Origin: Bacillota bacterium
Lineage (GTDB): Bacteria; Bacillota; Clostridia; TANB77; UBA1234
Assembly (NCBI GenBank): GCA_016280725.1
Contig: JAEEHF010000122.1
Coordinates: 1-64,000 of the forward strand
Length of the DNA stretch: 64,000 bases
Reading direction: 5' to 3'
Each line of letters starts with the position of its first letter. Positions within the stretch are counted from its first letter, which is position 1. Both the position numbers and the translations under genes were made by a program. Below are positions 19,301 through 28,647 of the stretch, piece by piece. The notes beneath the pieces were generated by a model. That model did no database searches, was not told the origin of the DNA, and saw nothing but the letters and a program-made list of their open reading frames with translations.

Positions 19301-20256
19301 ATCATTTTAAGAATCGTTGTAGACCCTTCTGCAGTACTTGATTCCAAAAATGTATTTCTATCCGAACCTCCTTGTCCTGTTTCTTTGTAGAAAGACAATT
19401 TGGTAGTAGGAAAATCGTTAAATAGTACATCGTCTATTGTAACTTCTCCAAATAGCCCTGATATAAGTGCCCTAAACGGGTCAGCAACGCCATGAATAAA
19501 TAACCATACAATAACACCTTGAATAAAGTCATGATGTTTTTCTGCCGAACCTGTTCTCGGATCATATCTTTCTGGCAAACCCGAATAATAAAGCCTATTT
19601 GGAATAACATCACCCGAAGCATTCACTGTATTACCAGGTCTTGAATACTTAGCCCCACGATTAGCTACTGCTTTAGTGCGTGAATTGTAGGCTGATTCTA
19701 CTCCAATGTAAGGTGCTGAATACTCAGATGATAGCACGCCAGTATCTATTTCCACATAATCAGTTGGGACTTGAACTCGTCTAACGTTATATGTTGCAAC
19801 CCCCACTGTTTCAGATGGTTCATAGTATCCAATCAAATAATATGTTTTACCAGCCTCAAGTTTTACTAAAACAGATCCCCTCGTATAGTCAGTTCCACCC
19901 AAAGAGCCAAGAGAATATACAATTCTTGGATCTTCATCTGTTATCTGAAAGGCTGCCAAATTTAAAATATTACCATTATTATCTACAATTTCAAATTGCT
20001 CACGCTGAGAGTTATGCGTAAATGAAATTTCATAATATCCCGTCGTTGAAACTTTTAGAATTTCAGTCGGGCTATCCCTAAGTTCATCAACTTTTTTTCC
20101 GCTATAGTCTATATCATTAAACGAATAACTCTGTGCGCCACCTTCATTTAGATTTACATTTATTGTTACACCACTTGTTATTGCATAGGAAAGTGGAGAA
20201 ATTGCAAAATTAACAAGCGTCACTATAACTATAATAATGCTTATGATTTTATTCAT
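16339..20256 (-). CDS. VirB6/TrbL-like polytopic protein with large C-terminal domain (VirB6-like 4)
   Basis: A 1305-aa protein. The signal peptide (MNKIISIIIVIVTLVNFAIS) is followed by a beta-rich soluble region of about 200 residues, the shared motif TIDDVLFNDFPTTKLSFY, and the VirB6-type core: IVIYIGMFIFIAIKIIL, WIKGVALLFFIPYVIKYTI, YFRRLLSIMLLIVVFPFVAV and WLKEFLLNVFMQFFQAIVYI. About 700 hydrophilic, Arg/Glu-rich residues follow, then a hydrophobic stretch near 1195 (GATASAVVGIPFNIAVS) and a Ser/Arg-rich end. AAGGAGAG precedes the ATG. The N-terminal soluble domain resembles that of VirB6-like 1, so the paralogues share a secreted module ahead of the channel core. Confidence 0.8.
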   Translation of the reverse strand: MNKIISIIIVIVTLVNFAISPLSYAITSGVTINVNLNEGGAQSYSFNDIDYSGKKVDELRDSPTEILKVSTTGYYEISFTHNSQREQFEIVDNNGNILNLAAFQITDEDPRIVYSLGSLGGTDYTRGSVLVKLEAGKTYYLIGYYEPSETVGVATYNVRRVQVPTDYVEIDTGVLSSEYSAPYIGVESAYNSRTKAVANRGAKYSRPGNTVNASGDVIPNRLYYSGLPERYDPRTGSAEKHHDFIQGVIVWLFIHGVADPFRALISGLFGEVTIDDVLFNDFPTTKLSFYKETGQGGSDRNTFLESSTAEGSTTILKMINEFYNLFRLIAIVIYIGMFIFIAIKIILASTGQEKEKYKSMIMDWIKGVALLFFIPYVIKYTIITNEALVALMRAELVDGNENINAAKKASPRLQSMSGTFKQALGHNDKKYESEDLMMKYRSEALEEGSIVKGLIYIFLLVQLLGIVLQYFRRLLSIMLLIVVFPFVAVTYAVDKIKDGQPQIYQSWLKEFLLNVFMQFFQAIVYIAVMYLVGALMEGGTTGANLLMVVIAIKYITKSESLLRALFPSLMSGGGVGTVKPLESEVTAMTNTTLIKRAKGNMLALGNRVKNMNDRTGEFIDKAQSYREEANKKNADWRAKRNYDEQVSRVMTDGHFEDSLQRIGDIPVGLSNADRAEAEETRKAKLDRKAQALDDLNFARHSDDDEIRRRYEEFMASRSADERERLEKQMDAKESLNEVLTGKDRSGKQLSAIQLAIRAKVVMDVVRSSEGQVGTPDYKDIREWMAGKTIGVEETLYDGGKLTADEGKRRLEQGRQVRVKTATRQVALLDYLDADKEKEFITETERGKTTTLHKGQGLAGLFVTEATAETLEEAQRMFGGANGGIQTISSDRLVTRFDEDTGRTVLVGYLDEFGSLVEDPDALRVRKERGEETIDISFDEMEELRREQEEEIAELAERFYKESDGEKASKEERAEIDEAAGLVFELVKYMERINDPSNSGLGMDASEAYRISSRLNALASRNEFVASLISQTLYAAPTPPIFRDEEEDIIKQFQVDMHGISLSWMEAMSAEGVIRTNGSLSDRNRKLYTQAAVKSLSRDTVDSVIASIAGRSENDDILGDNPITEIEKDGKIKRDGKSQEQILEEKFEEEIKEETERITSNRIAERRAEMFGSAVRAAGATASAVVGIPFNIAVSGTTAALTAGGSDEPELSGILTGWEAGSRLENFAETVVPGTTSAGNSGTIGSMIGNAPDRLGGSNSSSSSEREKRHRRSAERDADSNDPYVRQAVRNSAQASRSAEIRNRLS

Positions 20257-20285
20257 TTTCCACTCTCCTTTCTAAGTCTCTATTA

Positions 20286-23200
20286 TTAATAATCTTCGTC
20301 ATCTTCGATAGTTATCTCAGGATCACCAGCTGTTCCCTCGCCACCTGATTCTGACGTATTATTTAAGCCACCTTCCGGCGCTTCATCTGACTCTGCTTCT
20401 TCATCAAATGCATTTGAACCTTCGTCTTCTGCTGCTTCACCCGGAGAATCATTGCCTTCAGATGATTCATTTCCAGTAGAACCGCTTTGCGAACCACCTG
20501 ATTCTTCACCTGATGCTTCTCCTTGTGCTTCGCCAGATCCACCATCTGATTCCTCACCTGATCCACCATCTGATTCATCATCGGATTCACTATCTGAATC
20601 ATCGTCTGAGTCACCATCTGAATCATCATCTGAGTCACCATCTGAGCCTTCACCCGACTCACCATCTGAGCCTTCACCCGACTCACCATCTGAACCTTCA
20701 TCTGACTCACCATCTGAGCCTTCACCAGATTCATTATTCGAAGTATTTCCTTGAGAGCCACTGTTTCCACCGCCTTTTTCTTCTTCGTCGTTCTCATCGT
20801 CGCCCTCTTTTTCACCATCATTCTCTTCATCTGAAGAATTTTCATCTGAATTTTCCTCATCGTTTGTTTCATCTTCTCCAGAATTATTTTCTGTCTCAGT
20901 ATCCTCTGTTTCTTGCTCAGTATTTTCAGTATTATTGGTATTTTCGGTATTCTCAGTATTCTCGGTGTTTTCAGTATTCTCTGTGTTCTCGGTATTTTCA
21001 GTATTTCCTTGATTTTCATTTTCTGAATTATTAGAGTTTTGATTGTTTGAATTTTGATTATTAGAGTTTTGATTGTTTGAATTTTGATTGTTAGAGTTTT
21101 GGTTATTAGAATTTTGATCGTTAGAGCCTTGTCCCTGTCTATCCTTATCCTTTTCTTTGTCGCCTTCGTCAGAAGGTTTCTTTGCTTTTTTAGGATTATA
21201 TCCGCCTGGAACTGGATTTGGTGTTTTGTCCTCTTTCTTTGGCTTTGCCTTCTCTTGATCTTTAAATCCTCCTAGAGCGTGTATTTGTTGTCTTCCAACA
21301 GCGATTCCACTTGCAATTCCACTTTCACCCATTTTTTCCATACCTTTAACAAGTCCAAATGCTGTCCCTGCAAACTTTTTGTATGCATTTGCAGTATTTC
21401 TCAAAACATTTCCTGCCAATCTTGCTCTATGTGCAGTTCTAATACTAGCTTGAGCAATTTTACTGTTTTTAACTTTGCTGGTTATATTAGCTCCAGCCTG
21501 ACCAACTTTAGCAGCAGTCCCTCTAGCTACATCCACATAATCCCTTATTCTTGCATTCTTATCTTTTATGTGCTGCTTTGCATCTTTTGCTGCATTTAGT
21601 CTGTAATTTCTATTTGCTACTCTACTATCCAAACGATGTTGTTTTTTCTGCTTCTTCTTTGCTTCTTCTTTTTGATATTTTTCCTTCTCTTTATCCGTCA
21701 TTGCTTTCTCTTTTGGAGACATTAAAAGTGAAGCTTTTGCTTTTTTCATTGTATTCTTTGCTCCATCAATTGCCGCTTTCTTAAAACCTTTTTGTTTAAC
21801 ATTTTGTGCAAACCCTTTAACTCCTTTTGCACCTTTTGCACCAAGTCTTCCCATATTGGTTCCAGTCTTTCTAATCGATTGACCTGCAATAATCATTCCA
21901 CCAATATTTATTTTTACTTCTCCTAGAGTAGTAGATTTTATTCCTAATATTCCTCTCAAGATTTTTTCTGTTGGGAATATTGAGCATACTGCAAGGAATA
22001 GGAAAAACCAGTATCTTGCAGGATCTATTCTACATATTTCTATTCCAATATTTACTATCGATATATATACTAATGCATGAACAAACTGAATAGTTGTATT
22101 TGCAATAAATTCTTGGAACCAAGTTTTCAAGCTTTGTGATTTTCCGTCACCGGCTTTATCTACAACATATACTGCCATAACTATTGGGAATAGAACTATA
22201 AGTAGTAATAATACTATTATTCTTTTATAGTACATGAATACCAATGAGAATGTTTGTAGCATTAAGATAAACCATGCGATAGCATAAATTGGTCTGTCTG
22301 TTTCTTTAAATCTAACCTCTAAAGTAACAAGTGGGTCTGTCGCCGTTGTTTTTAACATTGTTTCTATAACATTGTGAGCCTCACTAATTTTAGCATCTTT
22401 AATTGTTAAAAAAGCTTCATGTAATGTATCTTCTATTGCTTTTACGTTTGGAAAAGCCGCTGGTGGGTTAGCAGGGTCTTTTAAATGATTGAAATAGTAT
22501 TCCGCCTTTTCAACGTATCCAAAGTTAGGATTGTCAATAACTACTGAAACGCTATTTATTTCTCCTTTTTTCTCATTAAAATAGTTTTCTAGGTCTGCAC
22601 TTGCTTCAGCATCTAAATGTCCTCTTAATTGATTTATTCTTTGTTCTACTAGTTGAAGGTTCTCACCTTCTGTTTTTGTAACATCAAAATTTATGCTCAT
22701 GCTTCTTTCTAGTTCTGAACGTCTAACTTCCAATTTCCTAATTGACTCAGCAGTTGAAGGATCTTCACCAGCAGCATCAGGCCCCAACATATCAAAAAGA
22801 TCATCTTTTGTATATTGTGTAATAACTTCAACTATTCCCGCTTTTGTCATCATTGTACACAATTCATTAGAAATATATGGAATAAGCGGAAAGAAGAATG
22901 GTGCAAAATATAGAATAAGCACTCCTTCAATCCAATATTGTAAATTTTTAAGTGCTTTTGATTGCGTTTTCGTACCTATGGATAGTAACACTTTTATTCC
23001 AACAACAACAAACATAATAATATATATTACGATTGCAATTCCTTTTAATCCATTATAAAGAAACGATACTACAGTTTTAACTTCTGGTTTTGCTACTACT
23101 CCTTCCCACTCTGTTTCGTCTCCAAGCATTCTTCCAATGCCCCCAAGTGGTCTTAAATCTACTACTGGTTTATAATATCTGTTTTTATCGGTAGTAGGCA

Positions 23201-24345
23201 TAGAATTAAAAATCAACTTATCAATTGTTAAAGCATCCTGACCTAATCCTAACGCAAATTCCATCAAGTCTAAAATACCTTGTCCAAGAGCTAATATGAC
23301 GTTTCCTATTGCTCCTTCAATCCACGATCCAGGAACCTCATATGAAAAATCATCATCGTCTTCCTTTAGTCCCATATACTTTAGATATGCATGAACTTTA
23401 TCCGTCGACATACTAACAAAAGAATACGCATCTGTAATCTTTATTTGTCCCTCAACTTCATCAGGATCTACTTCAATTCTATTAACACTAACATGAGTTA
23501 ACTTATTATCTCGTGTATATCTTCTAAGAGACAAGTGCGAGCTGCTGACGTCACTATTTACAAAGAAAAAGTCTTCTCCAACACTACCTTGAACCTTATT
23601 AACCTGTCCAGCATACTGTGCCTCAACTGTTAGCGCTACGTTTTTATTCATTGCTGTTGCCGCTTCAAAATCGTTATCTGGGAAAATGACCAAATACCAT
23701 CTATTTTTAAGTAAAATTACGTCTATTATTGTTCTTGGTGGATCCTCAGGTCCTACCTGCCTCTTATCTCTAGCAGTATAAGGAAAATAGTCTCTTTCCA
23801 AAAAGCCAACATGATCTGCACGGGCTCTCGCACCATTTTGTGGTGCAAGAGCAAGTCCAACATTATAGTAATATTGATTAGGCATAAAATAGTTTCTCGC
23901 TTCAAGTCTTTCTTGCGTTATAGTAAGTTCAGAATCTGTGACATTTTCTTCGCCTACTATTTCATAAATAGGATCCCATTTTAATAATTGATATTTAATT
24001 GGCTCTCCGTTTATATCTTGTGCTTCCAGTCTGTATAGACCCGTTTCTTTAACACGAATTGGAACACCGATATAGTCCGGTTTCAAGTCCTTTTTGCTCT
24101 GATTTATTTCTTCTATCAACAGGAATTGTTACTCCCTCAACACCAACAACATATCCGACATTAAACATCGGATCATTCGGATTTGAAACTACTCTTCTTT
24201 CAGAGTCACCTTCCGAAAAAACATATCCTTCTACTCCAGTTGTTGGTTCAACAGCCAAAACAATTGGGCATAAAAAGTTAAAAAACATTATAATACAAAT
24301 AATTAATGACCAAATTCTAATAGAAGTCTTATCGTTATTCTTCAC
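20286..24345 (-). CDS. VirB6/TrbL-like polytopic protein with acidic repeat tail, +1 frameshift at CGG (VirB6-like 3)
   Basis: The track splits this gene into 24049-24345 (signal peptide) and 20286-24119. The GTG at 24345 has AGGAGG upstream and encodes a signal peptide (MKNNDKTSIRIWSLIICIIM). At codon 93 (24067-24069) the frame meets CGG and would stop six codons later; skipping C continues as GVPIRVKETGLYRLEAQDIN, for about 1352 aa. The core has LTIDKLIFNSMPTTDKNRYY, IVIYIIMFVVVGIKVLL, WIEGVLILYFAPFFFPLI, YYKRIIVLLLLIVLFPIVMA and WFQEFIANTTIQFVHALVYI. A basic region (about 840-1000) is followed by a ~330-residue tail of NSNNQ, NTE and D/E/S/G repeats. The frame switch could lie elsewhere in the 70-bp overlap, but CGG is the only such codon there. 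Confidence 0.78.
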
Positions 24346-24360
24346 TCTTCTGCCCTCCTT

Positions 24361-26704
24361 TTAATACTGATCTCTTCTTTCTTGCTCAACAACCTTTGTA
24401 AATTTTACATCCCCGAGCGCTTTACCACCTTTTCTAGTTCCTTGCATTTGCTTTGCAAGCGCCTTCCTAATAATATCTGCCTTTGCACTTTCATATAATG
24501 CATCTACATCAACACCAGCTTGCCTTAATTCGTCATCATACTTACCAGACATTACTTTGTGTCTCATCCTAAGTCCTTGAAATTTATTTCCAACAGCATA
24601 TCCTGCAATTTTCTGAACTCCTCTAGCAACCGTTCCACCTGCTTGATTCATTAATACAGCATTTCTAATTGCAGCCGTAGGACTTCCCATTGCAAGTCCA
24701 GAAAGTGCACCAACAGCGGTTCCAGTAGTTCTTAAAGCAACACTTGTTACCGTTCCAAGAATTTTTCTAACTGCTCCTCGTTTATTTTTATCTTTTAATG
24801 CCTTATGCTGAAGTACAGCAGACGCTTTTCTGATTTCCGGCATAAGTCTTCCTATTTCGTCTGGGTTTGCTCTTGGAGGTGTATTACCATTTGTTGTGCC
24901 CTCTAGTCCACTTCCAACTAGACTTCTTGGTGGTTCATCTGGGTTCTCACCACTATTAGCAGCCGCAATATTTCGTCTTGCCGCTGCCGTTCCCGCTGCA
25001 CCAGCGCCGCTTATTGAGCCCGAACTGCTATTGTCTCTTACTTCTTCTTCTAATTCCTTTTCATCTTTTTCATCTTCATCTTCATGTTTTGTCCTATTTC
25101 TTCCGAAAAGTTGTTTTGCTTGGCTAGCCATTGCTATTGCTTGACCACCAGCGTTAGCAAAATCACCAATAGTATTATTGGTAGTTTTTAAGTTGAATAA
25201 TCCCTTTAATAATTTCTCAGCTTTGAATAAAAACATCACGCAAACTATATACAGTATAAAATTTCCACCTTTATCAAGCTGAAAAGTTTCCAAAGCACCT
25301 TTTATTAAAATTGTATAAACAATCGCATGAATCAATTGAATAAATACAGTTTCTACATATTCTTTTGTCCAACGTTGTAATGTACCTCCGCTTGCCGCTC
25401 TGTATCTTTTCCCACATGCTATATGTTGCTATTACCGGAAAAATGCTAATCATAAAAGCAAGTGAGAAAGCTCTCTTGTAATATGCAATAAGCATTACAA
25501 TTAGTTGCCCATTCATAATGATAAAAGCTATAGTAAGTGGCAAGCTCCAAAGGCCTTCAATATTTTTTCCACTTGCATCTTTTACTGGAAAGCCATCCCA
25601 GTCGTCACCATGTCCTGCCATTGCCCTAATCTGTCTCATTGTATCTACATCTTCGAATGTGCCAGATCCTTTTGATGCTACTAGATCAACCAATGCTTCA
25701 TTTAGTACCACTATATATTTCATAACGTATGGGTAGAAAAACAAAATAGCTACTCCCATTGCCCAAGCACTAAGTCTTCTTTTTGCTTCTTCTAAACCTT
25801 TTCCTGTGCTCGCAAGTATAATTCTTATAACTGTGTATAAAAACATCATTATCATAAAAGTTAATGCAATCAAAGATAGCTTTGAGTAGCAAAATCTAAC
25901 TATTATTTTCATTGTTGCTCCGATGCCATTAGGTCCTGCTCTACTTAATTTAGCATCGTCCCAAAAATTTATTGATAATTTAGGATCCGTATTATACACT
26001 ATTCCCTCAAGGGTTATTTCCGTCCCGTATACATCTCTAATTAACTTATGTATTCCATCGCCAAGTGGGACAAATAATTCGTTAAATATATCTGCAATTT
26101 TATCAACGGCCCATTTTTTTATATCTTCCCATACTTCACTAAACCATGTGCCTATCCTTGACCAAATTGATAGTCCTTTTGATTTACTACTGGTAGAGAT
26201 AGAAGTTACTTTCGAAGATGAACCGTCGGCTGCTTCATAACTAATAGATACCACGCTTGCTCCTGCCCAATTATCTCTTGTAGCGCCGGATTTATCTACC
26301 TGTTCCTTCAAAATAATATGATATCCTTCATTTGTTTCAACAAATTCTTGAACTGGATTTATAATAATTTCTTCTGTGCTATTATCCTTCAGTTTAATCA
26401 CAATCGTTAATTTATTTATTGTTGTGTTTCCTACGTAATTATTTGATCCATCATATTCTCTTTTTTGCAATCCAATTGCCGGATCAAAGACTAAACCATT
26501 TGACAAACTTGGAAGAAGCAAACTATATCCATAGTAGTCATGCCTGCCAGTATCATTCTCTTCATGATATTCTGTTTCCTGTAATACAACCCCCTGTTTA
26601 AGCCATTCCTCAACGTCATCTGCAAATGCTATATTACTTGTAAAAAGCAAGGCAAGAATAATGAAAGCCAAACAAAAATATACTTCTTTTATATGTGCCT
26701 TCAT
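24361..26704 (-). CDS. VirB6/TrbL-like polytopic protein, +1 frameshift at CGG (VirB6-like 2)
   Basis: The track splits it into 25274-26734 and 24361-25335. The ATG at 26704 follows GGAGGTGAGAAT and starts a signal peptide (MKAHIKEVYFCLAFIILALL). The first part carries ITLEGIVYNTDPKLSINFW, LSAWAMGVAILFFYPYVMKY and YYKRAFSLAFMISIFPVIAT, then meets CGG at 25388-25390. Skipping C gives GGTLQRWTKEYVETVFIQLI, which joins HAIVYTILIKG and completes the W-x-x-E-hhh-x-hh-x-Q-hhHAhhY segment shared by all paralogues. The predicted protein is about 780 aa. The C-terminal part has the AEKLLKGLFNLKTT helix and Ala/Arg-rich and basic regions. Without the shift the conserved last TM pair would be lost. Confidence 0.8.
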
Positions 26705-26734
26705 ATTCTCACCTCCTAAAATTTCATTAAACAA

Positions 26735-28619
26735 TTATCCGCGGAACAACGATTTTACACGCCCAACTCCGCTCTTTTACTGCTCCTTTTATACCCTTTG
26801 CACCTTCTGCGATGCCTGTTGAAGAACTTCCTGATGCCAAAGCAGATAGTAAATTCTTCAATATTTTTTCTCCCGCAGGAATAAAATTAATCGCCACAAG
26901 CATAACAAGCCAATTCATTGTTGCGGAAGAAGTATTTCCTTTTAACATTGTTCTAATTAGGTCTACACATACGCCTGTAATTATAGAATACACGACTGCA
27001 TGTATGAATTGAGTAAATACATTGGTTACAAACTCTTTTATCCATGTATTCATCTGCATTCCCTTTTGACCTCTTAAAATAGATATTGCATTAAAAATAC
27101 ACGTTACCGGAAAGATCGCTATTAAAAGGGCAATCATAAAGAATCTTTTTATATATATAAATATAAATGTCAGTAGTTGTGCAATGCACACGTACCATAA
27201 GAAGCAGTACCCCAGGCTGTACGTTACGCCAGTATATGCTCTCATTATTCTCATAAGGTCAAAGTTGTTTTCATAAGTTGTAAGTTCACTAGCATAAGAT
27301 TCATTATACTCACTTGATGCATATTGAACATACCCCGTTCTTCTGGATACATATTTTGGACTTCTAAAGTCAATCGCTCTTACACTCCACTTGCTCCCAT
27401 CATCAAATGATGTACCTTGTTCTAAGAAACTTGCCTTATTATTTATTAAAAGATTGATTAACGCGTCGTTCAAATCTAATATATACTTCATCACATAAGG
27501 AATAAAAAATAATATTAATATACCTTTTATCCAATCTAAAAGCATACTTTTGGCTTTTTCCATACCTGCGCCAGTGGAATTGTATAATGTATAAATACCT
27601 ACTCCTAAAAAGGCCAAAATGTAGAACACAATCGCTAAGCCTCTAAAAAACATAAACCACTGATTTACAACATTTTTAATTTGTAAATCAACCATGGTAC
27701 CTGTTGACTCTGCATCAAAAAAGTTAGGATTTACCATTGCTACTTTGTTATATACCAGTTTTGAAATTGTAACATCTTCTCTAAAAATACCTCTTAGTAA
27801 GTCAACACTATAGTCGCCAATAACCATCATTAGCTTAACGAATTCTTTTATAAAAGTGACTTTGTTTTGTGCAGGTCGAACGAAATGAGAACTTTGACCA
27901 TTAATAGTTACAACTTTATTCATTTCCGCATTTGTTGTCAGAATTCTAGGAGATCCTGAAGGAACCTCTTCTTCCAAATTTAGATTGTTAAAAACACCTG
28001 TATTTGTCCTGTATTGAGAGCTATATTGTGTTCTAACCATATTTCCCTGATTACTATTAATATCCGGATCATAATAGAAATTGACTCTGTACATATCATG
28101 TGCACCTGTTGCTTTGTTAGAAACTATTCGATAAGTCCTTCCCGTATCCAACCACACTGTTACAATCTGGCTGCCAAGCGAAGACAGCGGAGAATAAGTT
28201 ACATATTTTTCTCCATTATCATATGCAAGTAACCTAACATCTTTCCAATTTCCTTCTTCATCCAATACTTGAAGAACGTATGGCACTTCTTGAATAGGCT
28301 TAACATTCTTTTCTATGCCAATCGTAAATGCACCTGACCTTTGTACGGTAAAACGCACTCCAGCGCCTGTAAGTTTATCTCCGGAGAATGCCTTTTGTTC
28401 AATTCCGTCTAAAGTTGTTGTCGTATAACCATCAGGTAATCCCAATCCATCACTTTCTGAATAACCATGTAATAAATGCTTATCTTCATCGACTATTTGA
28501 ACGGTCTCTCTTCCTGCATAGCAAACCGAAAAGCATGATAAAACAACTGCAAAAAACGAAAAAAGAGTTAGTGTTATACAAAATGTTCTATGCCTAACAA
28601 CTTCTATATTTTTATTCAT
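26735..28619 (-). CDS. VirB6/TrbL-like polytopic protein, C-terminal +1 frameshift at CGG (VirB6-like 1)
   Basis: First of five tandem VirB6-like genes. The track start lies upstream; the ATG at 28619 has GAGAGGAG in front and gives a signal peptide (MNKNIEVVRHRTFCITLTLF). A ~200-residue soluble beta-rich region is followed by VTISKLVYNKVAMVNPNFF and the channel core: LLDWIKGILILFFIPYVMKY, YIKRFFMIALLIAIFPVTCI and WIKEFVTNVFTQFIHAVVYS. Codon 617 is CGG (26769-26771). The zero frame would end in SWACKIVVPRIIV; skipping C gives GVGRVKSLFRG, which resembles the KQLFGR stretch at the same place in VirB6-like 2. Predicted length is 627 aa. This shift changes only the last residues, so it is the least certain of the five. 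Confidence 0.78.
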
Positions 28620-28647
28620 ACAACACACTCCTCTCTCAATACATAAA

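Noticed and set aside
20363-21034. Long ORFs on both strands in the 3' part of VirB6-like 3
   Set aside because: Shadows of the NTE and D/E/S repeats; no ribosome sites and repetitive composition.
8131-26771. Explaining the five broken genes as independent sequencing or assembly errors
   Set aside because: Not excluded, but five unrelated single-base insertions all creating an in-frame CGG that is otherwise nearly absent is improbable; none lies in a homopolymer.
8167-26771. Reassignment of CGG to another amino acid (such as Trp or Gln, known in some Firmicutes)
   Set aside because: A sense reassignment would keep the zero frame; at these sites the zero frame runs into stops and loses the conserved C-termini, so a frame change is needed.
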